Shown: positions 22,597 to 31,386 of the stretch, piece by piece
Layout: every line of letters starts with the position of its first letter
Numbering within the stretch: the first letter of the stretch is position 1
NCBI GenBank assembly: GCA_009760855.2
Contig: WPIO01000075.1
Span: forward strand, 804,501-868,500
Reading direction: 5' to 3'
Source: Cristatella mucedo
Lineage: Eukaryota; Bryozoa; Phylactolaemata; Cristatellidae
DNA length: 64,000 nucleotides
Position numbers and translations under genes: made by a program
The notes under the pieces: generated by a model
The model's input: only the letters and a program-made list of their open reading frames with translations
What the model was told of the DNA's origin: nothing
Database searches by the model: none

Positions 22597-23673
22597 CTAG
22601 CAACGAGCGACGCAGCTAGACGATGCTAACGCTGCAGGCGAATAAGGAGCAAAGGCGGCCGAGCTGTGAACCACAGGAAGGCGCTCGCGAAAATCGAAAG
22701 CCCTGTATCAATTGGCAGTCAGTCCGCGAAGCCAAGTCAGCGAGCCCGAGAAGTCAGCAAGCTCGCAGCCGTCGCCCAGGTCGCAGGCGGGGGGCGCCGT
22801 CGCCAAAGGCAGTCGTCGGCGGCAAGGCCGGACTGAGGCGGCGGCGGCTGCGGTGCGACCGCGACAGGCTCAGCGTTGCGGTCAGCCGCGAGAATCGCCG
22901 AGGCCGGCGGTCGAGTCCGCATTACCTGGTACAGGTTCCTGTACATGCAATCGACTTGCATTATCTGCTGGTTATGGTATAGTATCTGGTCGCGGTAGGC
23001 GGAGCGCCAAGCGACCACGTTCGCCACGCCCAGGCGACTGTACTGCTTGAGGACGGCCGCGGTCGTGGGCTCCGCGTCCTCGTTGTAGAACACGAACAAG
23101 TCCGCTCCGAGCAGCCTGTGCACCTCGACGAACTCCACCAGCTGCCGAGGTCTGAGTCGCCTCGCGCACGAACGAGCGAACGAGGGCGCCGTCAGACGCA
23201 GTGCTCTCGAGAGACGGCGCCCCGCTGCCCCGCCCCGCTGCCCTGCCGCCGCCGCTGCTGAGAGCGCCGAATCGCGTGTCTTGCGAGGCTCGCGTCGCAC
23301 TCGAGCTTGTTAATTTGGTCTCCGACAACAATAGGTGTTCATCCTTGCAGGAATAGTTAAAGAAAATCCCCGTTTTTCTCATCATTATTCAAAAAACCGC
23401 CGCTCAGAGCCAATGTGGCTAGAGAGCCCTTGATGCACGGAAGGTGTACGCGAATAGCTGTGTGGAAATCGGTTTGTGTTCAGCGTACGATCGCTTTGAA
23501 GAGAAGCTGGCGGAATAACTGTGGCTAGTAGCCTTTTTATATTTTAGGATCCCGCTGGTTTCCGAGAGAGAGAAAGGGAGAGGAGAGGAGAAAGAGCATG
23601 AGGAAGAGAGACGGAAAGAGAAAGAGTAGAGTAGAGAGAGTAGAGAGTAGAGAGTAGAGAGTAGAGAGTAGAG

Positions 23674-23750
<77 letters not shown>

Positions 23751-26700
23751 AGAGAGATAGAGATAAAGAGAGAGAAAGAGAGATAGAGAGAGCGCGTCTC
23801 GTCGAATGCTGAGCGGCAATTGCAGAGGACAAACGAACGAGCATGGTGGGCATAGATAGCCCGGATATATAGATATATAGATATTCCCGGATCTTTGCCC
23901 AGGAGGTAGGTGCTCGCTCTTCACGGCCCGGATAGTGGCTTCGAGTCCTGCCGTGGGCAATCCTTTACTCTTCGCTGCAAGTGGCGGTGACAGCCGTTAA
24001 GGCTCTTCTGCTGCTATACAAATGAGGCTGCCGAATCAGTGCTAGCGCCCACGCCTTTGGGCGCCTTCTGGTGAGAGGCTAAGAGTAGGGCCACCTCCAG
24101 CCAGACTCGACACGCGAACGTGGAATGTTGCGGTAAGCATCAGCAGAAGTTGCGACCACGCTCGCATACGACCTCGATGGCTGGCCTCGATCTGCGTCCG
24201 ATTTCTTCTTTCAATGCAAGGCGGGCGGATGGCGTATTCTCCCAGTCGGTCTTTCGATGCAGCTACGGTCCGTCTAGGTCGCAATGTTGAACCACGCCTT
24301 GAACTCGGCACTTACACGATCCGAGAATGGATGACCACGTCCCTCGAATTAGACGACTCCGCCGCTCGAAGCAGACGACCCCGCTCCTTGAAGCAGACGA
24401 CCCCGCTCCTTGAAGCAGACGACCCCGCTCCTTGAAGTAGACGAAGGAAGCCACGAAAATAGGAAGAGCCTGACAGGGTAGACACGTCCAGGAGCTAAAT
24501 AAATATTCGACTAGACAGCTAAAATAAAAAGCTAATAACTTGAACGGGTGCTTGGGTAGGCCATAGAGCCTCTTCGGAAGAATTTTGAACTGAACTCAGC
24601 CTTGTTTCATATCACAGTTCTCAATCCTATGGGTTAGTCTCGAGGCAAAATCCCACTGCCGGCTGCCACGTTGCTGAGAAATAGTAGTACTATGCTAGAA
24701 TAAAGGAATACGCGGAATCTTCGTCACTCCAGGGTCATTGCATAGCCGCTAGGCGAATCTCGGCTACGTCCCGCCACGCGCTCATCTAAGTATGGTTTTG
24801 GATTCAAACCTTAGCTCACCTGATGTTCCCGAATATCGGCGGTACGCACACCACAAACTTGTACTGCGGCTCCGTGGGATGAACGTAGCTGACCGGCAGC
24901 ACAGGTTGGTCGCTGCCGCAATCGCCATCGTCGCCGTGTTGGCGAAAAGAAACAGCATACGGCGGGTCGTCAAAATCCGGGTGTGAATCGCACGTGTAGA
25001 CGACGCCGAGCCGCCTGCAGAAGAGCGAATACATTACCAGCGCTCGAGCCAGCGCAAGACGTCCGGGCTAAGCACCAGCTGGCATCTCAGCTCGAGGAGA
25101 GGAAAACGAGAGGAATTCCCGGCGTGCTCCGCCGCAATAGCGGCTAGCTCGCCGGTGTGAAGCATAACTGTTAAAGCCCGCGCGGGAATACAGGCGGTGC
25201 TCACTACTGCAGACGCCGTTCACCCTTCGGAGGCTTGATCGCTGCTGCCGCTTAGCCCACTAGTCCCCCTCGCCTTTCAGAAGCAGCTACAGCGGTCAGA
25301 CAAAGCGAGGCCGCTGTCGAAAGCGAGGCCGCTGTCGAAAGCGAGGCCGCTGTCGAAAGCGAGGCCGCTGTCGAAAGCGAGGCCGCTGTCGAAAAGCGCT
25401 GTCGAAAGCGAGGCCGCTGTCGAAAGCGAGGCCGCTGTCGAAAGCGAGGCCGCTGTCGAAAGCGAGGCCGCTGTCGAAAGCGAGGCCGCTGTCGAAAGCG
25501 AGGCCGCTGTCGAAAGCGAGGCCGCTGTCGAAAGCGAGGCCGCTGTCGAAAGCGAGGCCGCTGTCGAAAGCGAGGCCGCTGTCGATTGCACTAGGCAGCA
25601 AAGCATCGCTTCGTGCGTAACACGAACCCTAGACCCGCGTCGCGAAGTGCGAGCGCCGCGCCCCCGGTTAATGACGTGGCAGTCATAGAGCGGCTCGTCG
25701 CCGACTGCGATTTCCGGCGGTTGCGTGCGCCTGCGCGCTGCCGCAAGGCGACTAGTTGGACTCACGGGGTCTCTCCGGGCTGTGAGGTGGTGACGTAGCT
25801 CACACTCAGACTGCTGACGTAGGAATGGAGGTAGTTGCGATACCACGAGAGGCACTCCGTGCTCGCAGGGTTGTAGCAGCTCAGGTCGCTGTCCGCTACT
25901 ATCTTCACCGTTTTGTCGCGAACGTCAAAATACGCGGAAAACGCCAGTATGCAGTGTCTACCGTCACGCGTCTTGCCGTAGCCTATTGCGTGGAACGTCT
26001 GAAAGCGTTAATCACGTCGGCGGGTCAGTCGCTAAACGGTTAGTCATCAACCGAGCGCATGAACTAGCGAACAGAAAGCGCAACAATGACCAGGTAAGGT
26101 GCATTTGAGAATGCAGGCACACTGTACACTAGAATGCTGTTCCTCGGTTCCTGGCTGCACCTCAATGTCTGCATTTAAGCAGGTCACTAGTGATCTAGTC
26201 CTAAAGTTCGTATCTCAATCAAAGAAGACAACAAGTCCTCTGGACCCTATTCCCACTGTCCTGCTCCTACGCTGCATTGATCTGCTACTGCCATGCATAA
26301 CTAACATCATTAATTTGTCATTAGCCTCAGGTCATGTCCCAGCACCTTTCAAAAAAGCTGTAGTCAGGCCACTTCTCAAGAAAACTACACTTGACCAAGA
26401 GAACTTGAGCAACTACCGCCCAGTTTCCCTTCTACCATTCCTATCAAAGACACTCGAACGGGTCGTGGCGGACCAGCTGAACTCGTATATCGAAACCTCA
26501 CACCTTGCTAGTAAGTTCCAGTATGGCTTTAGAGCTAATCACTCCACAGAGTCAGCATTGCTTCGGGTATACAACGACCTACTTAGGAATGCAGACATGG
26601 GTAGAGTGTCTCTGCTTGTTTTGCTTGATCTTTCGGCAGCTTTTGATACTATCGATCACAAAGTTCTTCTAGAGCGCCTCTCATCTCGCCTGTGCATCAC

Positions 26701-28504
26701 TGGCACTGCTCTGCAGTGGTTCAGGTCCTATCTTAGTGGGAGACTCCAGAGTATTGACGTGAATGTACAAAGATCATCTGAAGTACCTCTGAAATATGGA
26801 GTACCTCAGGGCTCAGTGCTAGGTCCGGATCTTTTCACGGTTTATACTCTGCCTCTTGCTGATGAGATTGCCAAGCACAATCTAGGCTTTCACTTCTATG
26901 CGGATGACACTCAGTTGTACCTTTGCCTTGATCCCTCCCAGCCTTCGAGCACCTCAAATTCTCCAAACTCACTAGCTGCATGCATTGATGACATCCGCAC
27001 ATGGATGGCAGCAAATTTTCTAAAACTTAACGATGATAAACCTAACTTACTAGTTATGGGCAAACCCAGTGTGATCCAGAGATTGGACAAGCTGACTCTC
27101 AAAATTGGCTCTGCCAGCATATCTCCAGTTGAATCAGCTCGAAATCTAGGTGTCATATTCCAAAGCGACCTCTCGTTAGACGACCACATCAGCTCCACGG
27201 TCAAATCTGCCTATTTTCAGCTTCATAACATTGCTAAAATTTGGGCTTGTTTAGATAAGGATACCTCATCCAAGTTGGTCCATGCATTCGTGACATCCCG
27301 TCTCGACTTCTGCAACTCACTGCTTACTGGCCTACCAGCATGTGCGATCAGGCGATTGCAGCTGGTGCAAAACTCGGCAGCTAGGCTTGTCTGTCGTGAG
27401 CGTTGCAGTTGCCACATTACTCCACTTCTCGCCGACCTGCACTGGCTACCAGTCAAGCAACGGTTTGACTTCAAGGTTTTGTCGCTCACTTTTAGGTCCC
27501 TTCATTCTATGGCTCCAGCCTATCTGTCAGATATACTACCCCATCAGGCCAAGCATCGTACGACCCGCTTTTCGGAATCCAACAGTCTAGAAATACCTCA
27601 TACAAACCTTAAATCCTTTGGAGACCATGCATTTAGTTCATATGCTCCCAAAACCTGGAACTCCCTCCCGACCTGCGTCAGAACATCCCCTGACCTGACC
27701 ACATTTAAAATGAACCTAAAAACACACCTATTTAGGACAGCATTTAGTGGGTCCCTGTGATTCGTCCTTGATGTGCTTGTGCGTGCTGACACTGTGCACG
27801 CTGCCACTTACCACATTTGCATGCTGACCCTGTGCATGTCACCCCTAACCATATTATTCATTTCGTTTGTTTTTTCAAGCATGATTTTACTTACCATTCA
27901 ATTGCATTTCACTTTACAGCAAATGTAAAGCGTCTAGGGAGAGATTGAGTTCTCTGAGGGCGCTTTATCAAGTGAATTATTATTATTATTATATTATTAT
28001 TACACTGCCTGCCAAGAAGCAGCGAGCACGCCTACGTCGGGGCTATAAATTTTTTCGCGGACGCTTGCTGAGCGCGCGAGCGCGCGTTTATCCCCACGCT
28101 GGGGGGTTATTGGGCACAAGTCATAACTCGGTGACCTTTGCACACCCGACATGCCGAGCCTTTCGTCACGCCGCTACTGCAGCTGCACGCGGTTGGCCGC
28201 CGCCGCGAGGCCGGTGCTGCGTGTCGGGCGGCTGAAGCTGGTATGGCCACGTCGCTCGTACCTCGGGCTGAGAGAGAACCTCGGGCTTTCTGCATCGGCA
28301 ACCGCAGTCCTTGCTCTGCTCGTCTGGTCGCTGGTCGCTGGTCGCATTGTCGCTCCAGCTCAGATGGGCTGAGCTCTGGCCTCCGCTGCCGCTTCCGCCG
28401 CCCCGGCTGTAGTACGAGTGCGCGATCACAGACGTCAAAGCGATCGCAAAGATCAGGGCTCCAGCCAACTGGATGCAACGTCGAGTTGACAGTCGGCTAG
28501 CCAT
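22018..28504 (-). CDS. GT92 (DUF23) family glycosyltransferase, 5 exons, complete
   Basis: Predicted exons on the minus strand: 28504-28262, 25998-25766, 25014-24820, 23151-22926, 22596-22018. Lengths sum to 1476 nt, giving 491 residues plus stop, and every junction keeps phase with canonical GT-AG sites. The protein is a type II membrane protein with a short N-terminal tail, one membrane anchor at residues 11-28, a low-complexity stem and a luminal catalytic domain. Family hallmarks are 'CVPPIFGNI', 'LVEFVEVHRLLGADLFVFY', 'DCMYRNLYQAKYVAQMDIDE' (the acidic DIDE centre) and a C-terminal YNVSF/HHV section. GT92 enzymes, such as nematode GALT-1, add galactose to glycans in the Golgi; the exact donor and acceptor here are unknown. 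A LINE sits in intron 1 and a minisatellite in intron 2. No expression evidence is available. Confidence 0.9.
22926..23151 (-). CDS. GT92 exon 4
   Basis: Acceptor CGACTCAG and donor CCAG/GTAATG. It encodes the most conserved block: 'LVEFVEVHRLLGADLFVFYN', 'VLKQYSRLGVANVVAWRS' and 'QQIMQVDCMYRNLYQ'. Exon 5 follows in phase 0. Confidence 0.92.
23560..23792. repeat. GA-rich microsatellite with GTAGAGA tandem
   Basis: Located in GT92 intron 4-to-3 neighbourhood (intron 23152-24819). 'AGTAGAGAGTAGAGAGTAG' units (7-9 bp) at 23625-23680 lead into pure (GA)n at about 23679-23748, then a degenerate AGATAAAGAGAG. Confidence 0.92.
23893..24048 (+). mobile_element. diverged SINE-1 copy in a GT92 intron
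   Basis: 'AGGAGGTAGGTGCTCGCTC', 'GGCTTCGAGTCCTGC' (degenerate B box), 'GGGCAATCC', 'GCGGTGACAGCC' and 'GAGGCTGCCGAATCAG' follow the SINE-1 order. It is the most diverged of the five copies and lies antisense to the host gene. Confidence 0.7.
24366..24442. repeat. 24-bp tandem repeat, about 3 units
   Basis: 'GAAGCAGACGACCCCGCTCC' plus TT recurs three times nearly perfectly, with partial units (GCTCGAAGCAGACG, GAAGTAGACGAAGG) at the ends. Intronic in the GT92 gene. Confidence 0.85.
24820..25014 (-). CDS. GT92 exon 3
   Basis: Acceptor CTTCTGCAG and donor ATCAG/GTGAGC. It encodes 'RLGVVYTCDSHPDFDDPPYA' and ends in 'YKFVVCVPPIFGNI'. The VCVPP segment is the usual entry to the GT92 core. Phase 2 at both ends. 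Confidence 0.9.
25303..25585. repeat. 18-bp minisatellite, about 15-16 units
   Basis: The unit GCGAGGCCGCTGTCGAAA repeats almost without variation; one unit near 25390 is internally deleted ('GTCGAAAAGCGCTGTCG'). Because 18 is divisible by 3, several frames stay open and give artefactual repeat peptides. The array is inside GT92 intron 25015-25765. Confidence 0.95.
25766..25998 (-). CDS. GT92 exon 2
   Basis: Acceptor CTTTCAG and donor CC/GTGAGT. It encodes 'GYGKTRDGRHCILAFSAYFD' followed by 'VRDKTVKIVADSDLSCYNP', the 'SAYYD-R' N-terminal block of DUF23 domains in which the sequence turns from the stem into the catalytic fold. Ends in phase 2, which matches exon 3. Confidence 0.88.
26099..27760 (+). 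CDS. LINE family A ORF2 fragment: reverse transcriptase
   Basis: Open for 553 codons, but the true initiator is lost with the 5' part. Order of motifs: 'LDPIPTVLLLRCIDLLLP', 'VVRPLLKKTTLD', 'LSNYRPVSLLPFLSKTLERV', 'YGFRANHSTESALLRVYNDL', 'LLDLSAAFDTIDHKVLLERL', '[19 protein letters not shown]', the catalytic 'FYADDTQLY', then the post-RT 'SRLDFCNSLLTGLPACAIRR' and 'DLHWLPVKQRFDFKVLSL' region. All key reverse transcriptase residues (D in AAFD, FYADD) are present. NDDKPN replaces the usual NDDKTE. It is a mobile-element gene, not a host gene. Confidence 0.9.
   Translation: MHLRMQAHCTLECCSSVPGCTSMSAFKQVTSDLVLKFVSQSKKTTSPLDPIPTVLLLRCIDLLLPCITNIINLSLASGHVPAPFKKAVVRPLLKKTTLDQENLSNYRPVSLLPFLSKTLERVVADQLNSYIETSHLASKFQYGFRANHSTESALLRVYNDLLRNADMGRVSLLVLLDLSAAFDTIDHKVLLERLSSRLCITGTALQWFRSYLSGRLQSIDVNVQRSSEVPLKYGVPQGSVLGPDLFTVYTLPLADEIAKHNLGFHFYADDTQLYLCLDPSQPSSTSNSPNSLAACIDDIRTWMAANFLKLNDDKPNLLVMGKPSVIQRLDKLTLKIGSASISPVESARNLGVIFQSDLSLDDHISSTVKSAYFQLHNIAKIWACLDKDTSSKLVHAFVTSRLDFCNSLLTGLPACAIRRLQLVQNSAARLVCRERCSCHITPLLADLHWLPVKQRFDFKVLSLTFRSLHSMAPAYLSDILPHQAKHRTTRFSESNSLEIPHTNLKSFGDHAFSSYAPKTWNSLPTCVRTSPDLTTFKMNLKTHLFRTAFSGSL
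26099..28003 (+). mobile_element. LINE family A, best copy, in GT92 intron 1
   Basis: A 5'-truncated CR1/L2-like non-LTR retrotransposon, antisense to the GT92 gene. One open frame (26099-27760) is followed by about 240 bp of 3' UTR with the family end 'CAAATGTAAAGCGTCTAGGG', 'GAGTTCTCTGAGGGCGCTTT', 'ATCAAGTGAATT' and (ATT)n. No frame break is seen, so the insertion is recent compared with other family A copies. The endonuclease domain is missing. The 5' boundary is approximate. Confidence 0.92.
28262..28504 (-). CDS. GT92 exon 1: start, membrane anchor, stem
   Basis: ATG at 28504-28502 in context GGAATGG. Residues 1-10 are basic (two Arg at 8-9), then 'IQLAGALIFAIALTSVIA' forms the signal anchor. 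A Gly/Ser-rich stem follows with an N-glycosylation sequon (NAT, residues 53-55) and a CGCRC cluster at 68-72. The exon is taken to end before GTACGA at 28261, leaving 81 codons in phase 0. The start is supported by the ATG directly preceding a basic-hydrophobic anchor typical of Golgi glycosyltransferases. Confidence 0.8.
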
Positions 28505-29769
28505 TCCTGTGACTTCTCGGAGAGTTTATGATGGTTCCGCTGCTTTCAGCCACGCTGAGTGCAACTGTCACAGCGATCGAGGAAGCTGTAAATAAGATAC
28601 TGGTGGACGACGACGGCGGCGGCGGCGGGCATCTGCATGGGCCGCTCGCCGGTTCGAGGTTTTGGTCGTGCGGAGGGAGAGAGGGAGAGAGAGAGGGAGG
28701 GAAGGAGGGAGGGACGGAGGGAATGAGGGGCCTTGGACGCGTGCTGTTAGCTGCATGACCGTGGCGCGGGAGTGTCGCGAGGAGAGTTGCGACTCAAACA
28801 AGGGCGGCTGGGGGCTGTCGCGCTACGAGCTGTCTTAAGGGGGCAATGTCAAGAAAAATGTCCGAACATTAAAACATAAAATTTGTCCGACAGTCGTATT
28901 TTTAGGGTATCTTTCGAAAGAAAACTATGTTAAATATGTGATAGTAAGCTCTGACGGATTCGCGTAAAAGAAAAAATGACTATTCAAACCACGTCTAAAC
29001 CTGGACGTGAACAAGAAGCACTTAAAATCTAGATATACAAAAATAAAAGAACCACCTATCTCTTCATCATGTGTGACTTGTATCCCATCGAACGCTGAGG
29101 TGCATGCATGTAACTTGTTGATTTGCAGTATTGAGACTTTTACACAGCTGCATTTTTAGTGTTGGTTTGTGCCTTGTGAAATTCGTAACTCGGCTAATGC
29201 TGTATGCATCAGAGGGAAAAAAAATTTTAATGTGAGCTCATCTCCGCTTGTTGAATACGAATCTAGAAAAAGTTCGGCGGGATACATTTCGATGTACATG
29301 TCCGAAAAACTAAAGCTCCAGGACGTTTGATGACGTACAAAACAAAATGTGTGCGATCGAAATGAGAAATACATTTCTCAATAGAATCAAGGAGTAAAAA
29401 AAAGCAGAGCTGAATGCAAATTTCAGGTATTTCACTCGATACGGCGCGCCAATGCGTCGTCCCTAGTGTCAGCGGGTGTCAGGTCACCCGGCGAGTAGCC
29501 TCGTAAAGCTGACGGTGATTATTTCGCTTTCTCCGGGCGCACGCTTGCATTCCTGCGGACGCTTACGAAGCGCGGCCGCCTCCAGCAGCCCGCAGCGTCG
29601 GCCGCTGGCGCTCGTCAGTGCGCATGCCCAGCGCTACCACACGTCGCGTGAGACTCGGTATTCGCTGATCGCATGCTTCTGTCACCTTCGTCCGTCAGTT
29701 CCCTGCTCGCTCACCCGGCGCTGCGCGCGCCCGTCGCGACAGTCCGTCGCGACAGTCTGAGCTACGGCA

Positions 29770-29825
<56 letters not shown>

Positions 29826-30725
29826 ACCTCCGCACTAGATCGACATTCAAAAAATAAACGCCCCCTCCCCGCGAAAAAGGTCAAACTGGCCATAGGCGAC
29901 CGGCGGCGGGAACTTGTCGTGGAGAATTCGAAACGCTCGCTCACCGCTCGCTGCTGCAGAGTGCGGCCGCCGCGATCGTGGAATGCGAGCGCTCCCGGTC
30001 GGCGGACGTCACAAAGAGCGATAGTGACGCGCCGCAGAGCGACCGCCAGCCCGAGGTCGCTGACCTTTAGTTGACCGCTGACCGCCAGCCCGAGGCCGCC
30101 GACCTTTTGGCGAACGACCTTTTGGCCTGCGCTTTCTCGAATGTAGCGTGAGCTCTCGCTAGCGTCGGCGGCTCGTCCAGTACCCCTTGGCTCGATAACC
30201 TTCTTCGACTTGACTTCCTTCTTGCGAAACGATCAGCGAAGCGGCGTCCCGGGGGGGGGGGGAAGTTGGCGCCGCGGGCAGCGGCGGCGGCAGCGACGGT
30301 GGCGGCGGCGGCGCTCGGTGAGCCGATGCCGCGGAGCTTTGCGGCACTCCGCGGCATCGGCTCATCAGCGAAGCTAAGCGATGCGACGCCGACGCACGCC
30401 GACACACGTACGGCAGCGGCTCTCAGGTCTGCGCACGAGCTTCGCGCCGTCGCCATGAGATGCGAACCCGGCGCGATGCCAAACACGTGTCATGACGATT
30501 CGACTTCATTTCCGAGTTCGACAGGGGGGGGGGGCTGAGCCCACCTCGCGTCATCCAGCGCCCGCGCAGACGCGCTCTTGCGGCGGCGAACGCTGGACGC
30601 GAGCGACCCTGGACGCTGGCGCCTCGCGGTGCGGGCGGCGGCAGCGGAAGGAGGAGCGGCTGTGCAGCAGAAGTCCTCCGGCGCGAGGGAGCCGGCATCG
30701 ACGTCGGCATCGACGCGAGATCCGC
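28505..30725. other. region between GT92 start and kinase stop
   Basis: No coding exon recognised. The part next to 28504 is GC- and CpG-rich with a (GGC/GGA)n stretch (28610-28725) and probably holds the GT92 promoter and 5' UTR, though no TATA box or initiator stands out. 28850-29450 is AT-rich and featureless. 29500-30500 is GC-rich and includes (CTG)17 and a G-tract at 30250-30261. 'GCCGATGCCGCGGAGCTTTG' and 'CACTCCGCGGCATCGGCTCA' near 30320-30365 form an inverted repeat. Confidence 0.45.
29773..29823. repeat. (CTG)17 trinucleotide repeat
   Basis: Seventeen uninterrupted CTG units. Poly-Ala and poly-Leu frames across it are artefacts. Confidence 0.97.
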
Positions 30726-30851
30726 TCAGCTGCACCGGTCGCAGTTGGACGCGTCGAACGTCACCAGCGAGCGAACCGCCGCCAAGATGTCGCCCAGCTC
30801 CATGTCGCTCGCGGCGTAGTCGTCCGGAAGCTCGGTACCCTCGTACTGCGG
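30726..30851 (-). CDS. kinase exon 9: C-terminal tail and stop
   Basis: Acceptor CCTTCCCATTCAG. Encodes 41 residues including 'YEGTELPDDYAASDMELGDI' and ends in NCDRCS with TGA at 30728-30726. The acidic tail follows the kinase domain as in MAPK/NLK proteins. Confidence 0.82.
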   Translation of the reverse strand, partial: PQYEGTELPDDYAASDMELGDILAAVRSLVTFDASNCDRCS

Positions 30852-31346
30852 CTGAATGGGAAGGTGCGCGGGCGCGCGATGCCGCGATGGACGCTCGCGC
30901 GCAGCGCCGTGAGCGCGTTCGGTCTTTGGCCTGCTCCTCGTGCGGCTCGCGTACCGATCTGTAGTCCCACGGCAGAGCGTCCTTTAAGAACTCGCTCGTC
31001 AGCGACGCCTCAGCGTCCCAGCGGCGCTCCGCGTTGAACTGCAGCATGCCGACCAGCAGCGACGTCGCAGCTGCAACGAGGCGACACCGCTCGGCCACCG
31101 TCGCCGCCCATATTCTCCGCCAAGCTCGTCGTGAGCGCGAGAGGTGGATTGGGTGAGCGAGCGCGCGCACGCGCGCGAGCGGAGGCCCCGCTTACCCGAA
31201 GACGCGGTGGCCGTGCGAATCGTCCCGGCGCCGCGGCCGCCGTCCGCTCGCGGTGGTGGTGTTCGCAGTGCGTCGCGCATCTGCAAAAACGCGAGCGTTT
31301 CCCTCGCATTACCACTATTAGCACTCCCTCGGAGCGCTAATAGTAG

Positions 31347-31386
<40 letters not shown>

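Noticed and set aside
25277-25855. 192- and 101-codon repeat proteins (TAASLS, FDSGLA)
   Set aside because: They are frames of the 18-bp minisatellite, whose period is a multiple of three, and lie in an intron between two well-supported GT92 exons.
30490-31170. Long overlapping frames on both strands in GC-rich DNA at 28-33 kb
   Set aside because: Stop codons are rare in GC-rich sequence. Only the short pieces with kinase similarity and matching splice phases were kept.
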